Below are positions 9,901 through 12,500 of a stretch of 12,500 nt of DNA, one piece after another. The DNA is from Chromera velia. Its lineage: Eukaryota; Sar; Chromeraceae. The notes under the pieces are model-generated. The model did no database searches, was not told where the DNA came from, and was given only the letters and a program-made list of their open reading frames with translations. The stretch is taken from NCBI GenBank assembly GCA_018398765.1, contig JAHBMJ010001881.1, positions 1 to 12,500 on the forward strand, written 5' to 3'. The number at the start of each line of letters is the position of its first letter. The first letter of the stretch is position 1. The position numbers were made by a program, and so were the translations under genes.

Positions 9901-12492
9901 GGAAAGACTTGAGTCCCTTCATGGTCGTCATCTTCCCTCTCTGGAGGGTCCGTTTGTTGGTTCTTTGCTTTGTTCAGTTCTCCCACCTCTATTGCTCTCT
10001 TTTTTTCTCGGTTTTCTCTCGAGCTGTGCCAAACATTTTTCGCTTTCAGAACTGCTTGTTTTTTCTTCGTGTCAATACAGCAGCTGCTTGTTTGATTTCT
10101 CCTCTCAGATCAGGCAAATTGAAATGGGTGTGACCTTTGTTTGGGGGGTCGGTTAGGAATTGTCTGCAACAGAGTAATTTCTGCATTTGGAAAGGTGTTT
10201 TGTCTGCATGTCGTCTGTGCAGACTCTTGTCTTTCCCGTCGTGCTCTTTTTCATGTTTGGAGTTCACGCTGCGGTGGCCTCATTTTGGGGGACTGGAAGA
10301 AGGGCGGGCGTGTCTGAAGAGGAAGGGGGAGACGGGGACAGAATTACGGAAGGAGGGGAACAGGGGCAACCTCTGATGTGCAGTGAGGGTGTGTCGGTGG
10401 AGGGCAACTTTGAGAAGGAGGGGAGAGAACAGGAGGAGAGTCAAGTGGAGGGAGAGAGAAGAGACGGAGGGGGAAATGTGGCCTGGCAAGTCTTCAATCA
10501 ACACTATGTGAAGGTGTTTGCCTTTTTGGTCATCGAGTGTTACCCCGATTGGCTCCTCGTTCTTTCCCACTTACTTGACTGTGTGGATGTTCCTGAGGGG
10601 GCTTTTGGGAGGACAGATGCAGGCGGAGCGTCGAGAGAGTCTCCTCACACGTCCCTGTTTGTTGTACGGAGAGCCCCCGAGATCCTCTGCGCTACTGATC
10701 ATGGCGCCATATCCCGGCAGGCACTTTGGTCCCTTGCGTTCGTTCTCATGGCGCTTGTGCCGATAGCCCTGGTGGTGTTCCTTCTTCGAGGACCCAGGAA
10801 TAGCCCCATCGTCCGCTCGGTGCGTTGTGTTGCGTCGTGTATTGCTGCTTTCGCATTTCTTGCGCCTTGCTGTCCAAGATGGAAGAAAGAAAGTGAAGCT
10901 CTAATCCTGGTCTATGTCGATAAGACAGGTAAAACGAGACCATAAAAGCAGAGCAAAACAAAGGAAAGGAAAGGGAAAGTTACTGCATACAAATGCAAGA
11001 GCGGGTATAAAAGACAGGTAGAAGAGCTCTTTCTTGGGGCTACTAAAATGAATCCTATGATCGGTGCGTTGACCTCGAACCCTTCCTGCAGACTTGCGAG
11101 ATGATGGAGGTGTGCTATAAGCCCTTCTACAACTGGTGCGTGCGTCAGTCTGATTCACCCATGCATGAAATTGTTATGCTCCCATCATCTGCTTCATGTT
11201 GCAGACCAAGTGCGGTAGCCATTTAGAATATGACATTTCAGCAATTTGTGCCGCCTTTCTGATATGGGTTTTGCGTCTTTCCGAGATCTCATGTATACCA
11301 TTCTGAAGAAAAATGTGTTTGCCTGATGAATAAGTGCCTGATAGAGGGAATGGAAAAAAGAGAAAGAGAGCTAGACGGATGCATTCTCCAGAGAGAAACG
11401 GAGAGGTCCATATGAGTGCAATAAAATATGATCTGGTTGTATTCTGCAGAGTTTTTTTTTGTTTCCAGAAAAAAAAATGCTCTCTGGCTTGCATTGCAGG
11501 TGGGACGCCGTTTTCCTCGTCCGTCGTCTGTTCCTTGTGATTATCACCGTGACCCTCTCGAGCGAGTGGGCCCTCAGATCTGCAGCCTGCAGCGTCACCC
11601 TCTTGGCTTTCCTCCTTATGACCCTCAAGTGCCAGTCAGTTGACTGTGAATCCATTTTCTCTCAATGGTTTCATGTGCGCAGCAATCTTTGCTGCATCCA
11701 TACGCGACTGAATTAGCTGTGACTACGACTGTTGATTTCCCCCTCAGTCGGGATTCCGGCTGGAAGATCCAGCGAAAGAAGATCCTTCCGGTGCTCGGAT
11801 GTTTGAAGCCTCTTTGAGTTAGAGAGAGAAGTTCAGCCGCGGCGAGAAGTCAGCTGCCCTGCTAGCAGACTAAAATGATATGGCAGTGAAGACCGGGAAA
11901 GTACAAGCTGTCTGGGTAGTGCAGACTCCTTTTGCCTCCATTTCACACGAATGCCCTTGTCTGCTTTCCATCGGGTGGTCATGAAGTTGTCCTCACACAT
12001 GCATGTGCACGCATTCATTCATTCACTCACGCATACAGGCCCTTCATCTCTCTGCTGGACGAGGTGTGCGACGCCACGTGTTTGATCGTTCTGCTCTTCG
12101 TGACGACCGTCCAGAAGGACACGGTGAGTCTGCATGGAGGGAGGGAGGGAGGGAGGGTGAGAGGGAGACGTTGCAGTGGCAGCTCAGGTCTGGTAATGGT
12201 CTCACCAGACCACTGGATGACACGAAATCATGCATGGTCTCTGGCATATTGTCTGTGTGTTGTCTGTACAATTTGGCAAGTTGAGACCGCTATCAAATAG
12301 AACCTGACACACAGGAATCCCTCCTTTCTTCTTCCAGTGCTCTCGTCTCCTTCCCTTCACGCATTGCTCTTCTAACCTCCTCACTAGCTCCTTTCCCCGA
12401 TCCTCGTTGATCTATTTCTCTCTCTGCATGTGCTTGATTTGATGCAGACGACCAGAGCAATGGATGCTGATGAGGCAGACAGCAAGTTAAGG
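239..12492 (+). CDS. Giant multi-exon gene: ankyrin-like repeats, Pmp-type beta-helix, Cys-rich region, multi-TM C-terminus (partial at both ends)
   Basis: Proposed join: 239-344, 593-933, 1336-1445, 1694-1830, 2100-2231, 2421-2642, 2913-3053, 3255-3736, 4103-4810, 5126-5382, 5707-5828, 6078-6340, 6534-6790, 7341-7414, 7651-7840, 8157-8260, 8537-8798, 9022-9093, 9351-9619, 9864-9947, 10223-10819, 11092-11135, 11500-11634, 12039-12123, 12448-12492. All junctions keep phase and no stop occurs, giving about 1,746 residues. Seen order: ankyrin-like (residues about 1-430), unrecognised (about 430-750), FxxN/GGA[VI] beta-helix (about 750-1115), cysteine-rich (about 1118-1326), 6-7 hydrophobic helices (about 1345-1731). 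Proteins with the last three parts are usually large cell-surface molecules of protists; a role as receptor or adhesin is inference. The gene starts left of the window (E1 opens with the last base of a codon) and continues to the right (E25 ends at a donor). It may be two adjacent genes split at 3737-4102; see the finding there. Confidence 0.72.
467..472 (+). CDS. Candidate 6-nt microexon (Met-Gln)
   Basis: The six bases ATGCAG lie between a pyrimidine-rich acceptor (CTTTCGCGCTCAG) and a perfect donor GTGAGT at 473. Both neighbouring exons meet in phase 0, so including it adds two residues (MQ) without changing frame. The acceptor ends CTCAG rather than the TGCAG used by most exons here, so it may be a decoy or an optional exon. 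Confidence 0.35.
593..933 (+). CDS. Exon E2: basic, probably helical segment between ankyrin-like units
   Basis: Acceptor TTTTTGCAG ends at 592 and donor GTCAGT starts at 934. The reading frame is fixed by phase 0 at the start and phase 2 at the end, completing CG|A (Arg) with E3. It encodes about 114 residues beginning PSFKTYRAAAALLKKEQ, followed by a Lys/Arg/Glu-rich stretch (residues about 15-60 of the exon) likely to be helical or coiled-coil, then a more mixed segment ending LAAIR. No family is recognised. The basic tract could be a nucleic-acid-binding or localisation signal, but that is speculation. The other + frame also has open stretches but contains TGA at 754-756. Confidence 0.7.
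934..1335 (+). other. Intron of 402 nt with compound pyrimidine microsatellite
   Basis: Donor GTCAGT, acceptor CCCCATGCAG. More than a third is a (CT)n/(GTCT)n/(CTAT)n tract that doubles as a very long polypyrimidine tract, followed by TGCATG at 1312-1317. No exon is evident inside it. Confidence 0.7.
1130..1308. repeat. Compound microsatellite (CT)n-(GTCT)n-(CT)n-(CTAT)n
   Basis: Four successive pyrimidine-rich blocks: CT dinucleotides, GTCT tetramers, CT again, then CTAT/CTGT tetramers. The long Ser-Leu open frames on + and the Arg-Glu frames on - across this tract are repeat artefacts. Confidence 0.9.
1336..1445 (+). CDS. Exon E3: ankyrin-like repeat
   Basis: Acceptor CATGCAG ends at 1335 and donor GTCCGT starts at 1446. 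The first A completes Arg with E2. The peptide reads YFRIDPQDYLDSDGGS, then LLAWAVVEDLPQVVEAVVYP. The form D-x-DGGSLLAWAV-x(3)-L-x-QVVEAVV matches the ankyrin pattern of hairpin, helix A and helix B with substitutions. It ends in phase 1 and joins E4 to make Glu. Confidence 0.75.
1694..1830 (+). CDS. Exon E4: diverged ankyrin-like segment
   Basis: Acceptor TGCATGCAG ends at 1693. The exon begins AG, completing GAG (Glu) with E3. The peptide runs ELLRTPCKECSNLVASD ... NMKGSLPAHLLALKGGDPQY. The last part, KGSLPAHLLALKGG, resembles an ankyrin TPLHxAxxxG motif; CKEC is a lone Cys pair. The called donor is GTCAGT at 1831, in phase 0, but the intron opens with a run of overlapping GTGAGT sites at 1835, 1839 and 1843 that could shift the boundary. 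Only phase 0 fits E5. Confidence 0.72.
1831..1870. repeat. (GTGA)n/(GTGG)n tetramer repeat at the E4 donor
   Basis: Tandem GTGA units, then GGGC and GTGG units, start at the exon boundary itself, so several donor-like sites are stacked 4 nt apart. Confidence 0.85.
2100..2231 (+). CDS. Exon E5: ankyrin-like repeat
   Basis: Acceptor GATTGCAG ends at 2099 and donor GTGAGC starts at 2232; phase 0 on both sides. The peptide KSWYDIALKFSAFSNDLGIY is followed by FPNRSGWTPLQLSLM. The NRSGWTPLQLSL segment is the clearest ankyrin signature in the window (consensus D-x-G-x-TPLHxA). It ends SSLLLK, which continues as a helix into E6. Confidence 0.8.
2421..2642 (+). CDS. Exon E6: linker with acidic/polar low-complexity stretch
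   Basis: Acceptor CGTGCAG ends at 2420 and donor GTCTGT starts at 2643; phase 0 at both ends. It starts VFLWLKEP, finishing the helix from E5. A polar region rich in Asp, Gln, Gly, Ser and Thr follows (about 45 residues from EPGDKPDAD on), then a helix LLEYLLLQQ. The polar stretch looks like a surface loop inserted between ankyrin-like units. No family is recognised. Confidence 0.72.
2793..2798 (+). CDS. Weak 6-nt microexon candidate (Glu-Lys)
   Basis: GAAAAA lies between GCTGCTAG and GTAAGG in the 2643-2912 intron and would add EK in phase 0. The acceptor lacks a good pyrimidine tract and ends TAG, unlike any confident acceptor here. Most likely a chance match. Confidence 0.12.
2913..3053 (+). 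CDS. Exon E7: charged helical segment
   Basis: Acceptor GGCTGCAG ends at 2912 and donor GTCAGT starts at 3054; phase 0 at both ends. The 47 residues (start ERPLVGTERHIL, end FRVKE) include an amphipathic stretch ASVWLEKAIAQRRGV. The weak similarity to ankyrin helices relies on its neighbours. No specific function can be assigned. Confidence 0.72.
3255..3736 (+). CDS. Exon E8: last ankyrin-like unit and unrecognised charged region
   Basis: Acceptor GCTCCTCAG ends at 3254 and donor GTAAGC starts at 3737. It starts EVFVLLVSTGAKLTRKAL, whose LLVSTGAKL resembles the end of an ankyrin unit (LLLxxGA). A helical region AVFRLWRMAKTAGLELEDIL follows, then a Glu/Arg-rich tract and a polar segment with Trp-rich NSWKRWKHG. 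It ends in phase 2 (AT), completing ATG with E9. If the donor is not used, the frame stops at TAA 3738-3740, one codon past the boundary, which would make this a terminal exon. Confidence 0.75.
3737..4102 (+). other. Intron of 366 nt, or alternatively a gene boundary
   Basis: Donor GTAAGC and acceptor CTCCCTGCAG match the rest of the locus and phase is kept (AT|G). The stretch also has the parts of a gene boundary: in-frame TAA at 3738-3740 after E8, and ATG at 4047 opening a frame continuous with E9 that encodes a hydrophobic leader. An (AG)n tract occupies 3948-3988. No clear poly(A) signal or promoter is seen. Confidence 0.6.
3948..3988. repeat. (AG)n microsatellite, intronic
   Basis: About 20 AG dinucleotides with one interruption, in the 3737-4102 stretch. 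The Ser-Leu open frame on the - strand here is a repeat artefact. Confidence 0.9.
4103..4810 (+). CDS. Exon E9: unrecognised region leading into the first Pmp-like coil
   Basis: Acceptor CCCTGCAG ends at 4102 and donor GTGAGT starts at 4811. This is the longest exon, about 236 residues. The first two-thirds is polar with scattered Cys and no recognised domain. From about 4690 it reads as beta-helix: the sequence SLDSTVIIEDSSFEDCG has the IED-x-SFED form of a Pmp coil, in which a hydrophobic strand precedes an FxxN-like turn. The hydrophobic stretch LAFTVLVSAYSRLIIS near 4620-4665 is too short and interrupted to be a confident membrane helix and is better read as strands. In a two-gene model this exon would extend upstream to ATG 4047. 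Confidence 0.78.
4811..5125 (+). other. Intron of 315 nt
   Basis: Donor GTGAGT, acceptor AACTGCAG. AT-richer than the exons, with a T/C-rich 3' third. No repeat or exon is evident. Confidence 0.7.
5126..5382 (+). CDS. Exon E10: Pmp-type beta-helix coils
   Basis: Acceptor AACTGCAG ends at 5125; donor GTCTGT starts at 5383. The first A completes AGA (Arg) with E9. The peptide includes LGAAGGAVMSILL, then LEIRNSRFENNKSGGAGGAVSV and LRIE. The alternation of GGA[VI] and FxxN defines Pmp repeats, which stack as a parallel beta-helix. A G8 run at 5213-5220 encodes part of the GAAGGAV turn. A stronger-looking GTGAGT sits at 5391, but only 5383 (phase 1) joins in frame to E11, making the sensible motif IED. 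Confidence 0.85.
5383..5706 (+). other. Intron of 324 nt
   Basis: Donor GTCTGT, acceptor TTTTGGCAG. Contains TGCATG at 5611-5616 and 5635-5640 and a T/C-rich 3' end. No exon seen. Confidence 0.72.
5707..5828 (+). CDS. Exon E11: Pmp-type beta-helix coils
   Basis: Acceptor TTTTGGCAG ends at 5706; donor GTTGGT starts at 5829. The first two bases complete Asp with E10. It encodes CVFKNNLARLRGGAIGVSVL and, at the end, STFENNQ, giving two FxxN motifs and one GGAI in 41 residues. This is the clearest Pmp-type segment in the window. It would form about two coils of an extracellular or lumenal beta-helix. Confidence 0.86.
6078..6340 (+). CDS. Exon E12: beta-helix segment with loop insertion
   Basis: Acceptor TTCATGCAG ends at 6077; donor GTCAGT starts at 6341. 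Phase 0 start. It begins AFQNFETETAV, continues with a polar loop (YDPRRNALKKG) and then strands (GILMLGARRL, AGAVHVSG, VEVVDSKF). AGAV and the DSKF strand-turn are degenerate Pmp motifs. It ends in phase 2 inside an FxxN motif, completed by E13 as FINN. Confidence 0.8.
6534..6790 (+). CDS. Exon E13: Pmp-type beta-helix coils
   Basis: Acceptor TGCGTGCAG ends at 6533; donor GTGGGA starts at 6791. The first A completes ATA (Ile), giving FINNGAFEATGALGVVH. Then come LSVQGSEFSGNWIN, SSGALTVLQAG, and VRIEGAHMEGNAA. Repeated [S/T]GAL[GT]V and FSGN/MEGN motifs mark three more coils. It ends in phase 1 with STG, finished by E14. A long open frame on the opposite strand over this exon is a shadow. Confidence 0.84.
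6791..7340 (+). other. Intron of 550 nt, the longest in the window
   Basis: Donor GTGGGA, acceptor TTGCATGCAG. Contains G/T-rich sequence near 6810-6850, a (CTGA)n block at 6909-6964, and TGCATG at 7156-7161 and 7332-7337. No internal exon could be supported. Confidence 0.7.
6909..6964. repeat. (CTGA)n tetranucleotide repeat, intronic
   Basis: About 13 CTGA units with one imperfect unit near 6945. It produces the Ser-Gln-Ser-Val repeats seen in an opposite-strand open frame. Confidence 0.92.
7341..7414 (+). CDS. Exon E14: end of the beta-helix, link to Cys-rich region
   Basis: Acceptor TTGCATGCAG ends at 7340. The first GG completes Gly with E13, giving GHIDVVDTLIERGEDGQS. Two donors 12 nt apart both keep phase 0: GTGGGA at 7415 and GTCGGT at 7427; the second adds four residues (VGIS). 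No distinctive motif is present; the placement rests on phase and on both neighbours. Confidence 0.7.
7651..7840 (+). CDS. Exon E15: start of cysteine-rich region (ephrin-receptor-like type)
   Basis: Acceptor CCCGTGCAG ends at 7650; donor GTGGGT starts at 7841. Phase 0 start, phase 1 end. The peptide has the strand SLTVRCNRG, an acidic loop, and VVATCHSCLPPTF. The C-x-x-C-x(1-2)-P-P-T-[FY] form resembles GCC2/GCC3 (ephrin-receptor-like) modules, which commonly follow beta-helices in large protist surface proteins. The cysteines probably form disulfides outside the cytosol. Confidence 0.8.
7841..8156 (+). other. Intron of 316 nt, fully open in the downstream frame from 7943
   Basis: Donor GTGGGT, acceptor GAAATTGCAG. 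A good-looking acceptor TTCTTTCAG ends at 7958, and the frame of E16 stays open from there, so a short cassette (for example 7959-7994 with donor GTGTGG, adding a CTSGRRC peptide) is possible. The T-rich 3' half and the phase-perfect skip to E16 favour intron. Confidence 0.6.
8157..8260 (+). CDS. Exon E16: poly-Gln start and CPNGxxC module
   Basis: Acceptor ATTGCAG ends at 8156; donor GTTAGT starts at 8261. The first AA completes GAA (Glu) with E15. It begins with six Gln (mostly CAG codons, 8159-8176), then TDAAILKAQGAQ and CLDQSECPNGASCKL. The CPNGASC motif continues the Cys-rich region. The CAG run could vary in length between strains. Confidence 0.78.
8537..8798 (+). CDS. Exon E17: cysteine-rich segment
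   Basis: Acceptor TATACTCAG ends at 8536; donor GTAGGT starts at 8799. Phase 0 start, phase 1 end. It encodes TGDSWCFHRE, then LHCLECRTGACRK and ESKC, followed by a charged insert of about 45 residues, and ends PCP. The spacing C-x(2)-C-x(4)-C after an aromatic GDSW segment resembles the GYW...C...C stretch that follows C-P-x-G-x-x-C in giant protist surface proteins. Confidence 0.8.
9022..9093 (+). CDS. Exon E18: GPLCxxCxEG motif before the membrane region
   Basis: Acceptor GCACGCAG ends at 9021; donor GTCGGT starts at 9094. The first GA completes Gly, giving PCPG-LRIGPLCATCEEGSR. The GPLCxxCxxG motif is a typical last cysteine module before the first membrane helix of this protein type. 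It ends in phase 1, which joins E19 directly or through the 9285-9290 candidate. Confidence 0.82.
9285..9290 (+). CDS. Candidate 6-nt microexon or extended start of E19
   Basis: AGTGGG lies between a strong acceptor (CACTTTTTCAG) and donor GTACGT, which fits the local GTNNGT rule. It would insert Glu-Trp between E18 and E19 in frame. Because the frame is open from here into E19, an extended E19 starting at 9285 is also possible. The acceptor is of the TTCAG class, not TGCAG. Confidence 0.3.
9351..9619 (+). CDS. Exon E19: first transmembrane helix
   Basis: Acceptor GTGCCTGCAG ends at 9350; donor GTCGGT starts at 9620. The first GA completes Gly with E18. After TFDCAAFC and a short polar stretch comes a 20-residue helix WVVTLLAVALAFNVFFVVTG (9410-9469). 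A lysine-flanked second hydrophobic segment, KSLVFFTHALRIIN, follows, then a polar loop ending RFQQDSE. This marks entry into the multi-pass region. Confidence 0.83.
9864..9947 (+). CDS. Exon E20: start of second membrane segment
   Basis: Acceptor TTTGCATGCAG ends at 9863; donor GTCCGT starts at 9948. Phase 0 at both ends. The peptide includes SLALCGWKDLSPFMVVIFPLW. Joined directly to E21 the hydrophobic segment continues as FPLWRTLVFPVVLFF. The frame also stays open past the donor, so the 3' boundary is less sure than most. Confidence 0.68.
10109..10147 (+). CDS. Candidate 39-nt cassette exon (13 residues)
   Basis: A pyrimidine-rich acceptor (TTCTCCTCTCAG) and donor GTCGGT bracket 39 nt that keep phase 0 between E20 and E21 and encode IRQIEMGVTFVWG. 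Inclusion would break the hydrophobic run formed by E20+E21, so it is better treated as optional or as a decoy. Confidence 0.35.
10223..10819 (+). CDS. Exon E21: membrane helices with acidic cytosolic or lumenal loop
   Basis: Acceptor TCTGTGCAG ends at 10222; donor GTGCGT starts at 10820; phase 0 both sides. It begins with a helix (LVFPVVLFFMFGVHAAVA). A loop of about 65 residues, very rich in Gly and Glu, follows (10285-10470). Then come YVKVFAFLVIECYPDWLLVL and, after a second polar loop, ALWSLAFVLMALVPIALVVF. Helices separated by long polar loops fit a multi-pass membrane protein. The acidic loop is compositionally unlike the rest and could be a recent expansion. Confidence 0.82.
11092..11135 (+). 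CDS. Exon E22: short exon between membrane helices
   Basis: Acceptor TTCCTGCAG ends at 11091; donor GTGCGT starts at 11136. Phase 0 start, phase 2 end. It encodes TCEMMEVCYKPFYN and two bases of Trp, completed by E23 to give YNWWDAVFLVRR, a run that reads naturally as the approach to a membrane helix. Short, but both phases fit and the join is convincing. Confidence 0.78.
11136..11499 (+). other. Intron of 364 nt
   Basis: Donor GTGCGT, acceptor GCATTGCAG. Contains TGCATG at 11162-11167 and two homopolymers near the 3' end: T8 at about 11452-11459 and A8 at about 11469-11477. No exon seen. Confidence 0.7.
11500..11634 (+). CDS. Exon E23: two membrane helices
   Basis: Acceptor GCATTGCAG ends at 11499; donor GTCAGT starts at 11635. 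The first G completes Trp. The peptide WDAVFLVRRLFLVIITVTL is followed by a short Ser/Glu/Trp turn and AACSVTLLAFLLMTLKC. The RR within the first helix probably lies at the membrane interface. It ends in phase 2 (CA), completed as Gln by E24. Confidence 0.82.
11635..12038 (+). other. Intron of 404 nt
   Basis: Donor GTCAGT, acceptor CGCATACAG. Two internal acceptor-like sites (CGCAG at 11682, CCCCTCAG at 11747) lead only to a frame that stops at TGA 11815-11817, so I treat the whole stretch as intron. TGCATG at 12000-12005 and (ATTC)n at about 12012-12028 precede the acceptor. Confidence 0.68.
12039..12123 (+). CDS. Exon E24: last visible membrane helix
   Basis: Acceptor CGCATACAG ends at 12038; donor GTGAGT starts at 12124. 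The first G completes CAG (Gln) with E23, giving KCQPFISLLDEV, then CDATCLIVLLFVTTVQKDT. The hydrophobic CLIVLLFVTTV with a charged end looks like a membrane helix. Phase 2 start and phase 0 end fit both neighbours. Confidence 0.8.
12124..12447 (+). other. Intron of 324 nt
   Basis: Donor GTGAGT, acceptor TTGATGCAG. Holds a (GGGA)n block just after the donor (12135-12158) and three TGCATG copies (12131, 12231, 12425). No exon seen. Confidence 0.72.
12135..12158. repeat. (GGGA)n repeat, intronic
   Basis: Five to six GGGA tetramers 11 nt downstream of the E24 donor. G-triplets spaced by one base could form a G-quadruplex in the transcript. Confidence 0.85.
12448..12492 (+). CDS. Exon E25: short polar exon, gene continues to the right
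   Basis: Acceptor TTGATGCAG ends at 12447; donor GTGGGT starts at 12493. It encodes 15 polar residues beginning TTRAMDADEAD in phase 0, a plausible cytosolic tail or loop after the last helix. The right boundary is the weakest in the model because the window ends 8 nt later. Confidence 0.62.
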
Positions 12493-12500
12493 GTGGGTAT

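Noticed and set aside
11683-11817. Exon encoding LLHPYATE and ending at a stop
   Set aside because: It needs a poor donor (GTTGAC at 11639) and would end the protein early. The direct splice 11634/12039 keeps phase (CA|G) and adds another membrane helix.
1-12500. Transposon, CRISPR, tRNA, rRNA or bacterial operon
   Set aside because: I saw no transposase or reverse-transcriptase motifs, no terminal repeats, no regular spacer array and no recognisable RNA gene. All repeats seen are simple microsatellites.

Overview
The window is eukaryotic nuclear DNA, filled by one large, intron-rich gene on the + strand that runs off both ends. About 25 exons can be chained from position 239 to 12492. Reading phase is kept at every junction with no stop codon, giving roughly 1,746 residues from about 5.2 kb of exon (about 42% of the window). 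No start codon, poly(A) site or RNA gene is visible, and I see no convincing gene on the - strand. Introns are about 190-550 nt and carry simple repeats. Twenty of 25 acceptors end TGCAG, and the donors follow GTNNGT. Base composition near 50% GC, dense short introns and this protein architecture suggest a chromerid-type alveolate such as Chromera, or a related protist. That assignment is inference, not something I could search.

Layout. (1) 1-238: intron with a (GT)n tract. (2) 239-about 3330: exons E1-E7 and the start of E8, encoding diverged ankyrin-like repeats with a basic, probably helical insert in E2. (3) 3330-about 4680: the rest of E8 and most of E9, a low-similarity region I do not recognise. 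(4) About 4690-7414: end of E9 to E14, a parallel beta-helix of Pmp-type repeats with FxxN and GGA[VI]/GAL[TV] motifs, as in chlamydial polymorphic outer membrane proteins and large eukaryotic surface proteins. (5) 7651-9093: E15-E18, a cysteine-rich region of CxxC / CPNGxxC / GPLCxxC type. (6) 9351-12123: E19-E24, a multi-pass membrane region with about 6-7 hydrophobic helices. (7) E25, a short polar exon, after which the gene continues off the edge.

The beta-helix, cysteine-rich and multi-TM parts follow the usual order of giant protist surface proteins and probably act as one receptor or adhesin-like molecule. The ankyrin part is unexpected upstream of them, because no membrane segment separates it from the beta-helix. 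A two-gene reading is possible: an in-frame TAA at 3738-3740 would end an ankyrin gene, and an ATG at 4047 with a hydrophobic leader would start a secreted Pmp gene. The one-gene splice model is favoured by perfect phase and by splice sites matching the rest of the locus, but transcript data are needed to decide.

The most interesting signals are the possible ankyrin/Pmp fusion boundary, the strong intronic enrichment of TGCATG (22 copies on the + strand, none in a called exon), the donor code with an invariant G at +5 but a tolerated C at +3, and several phase-neutral microexon or cassette candidates.
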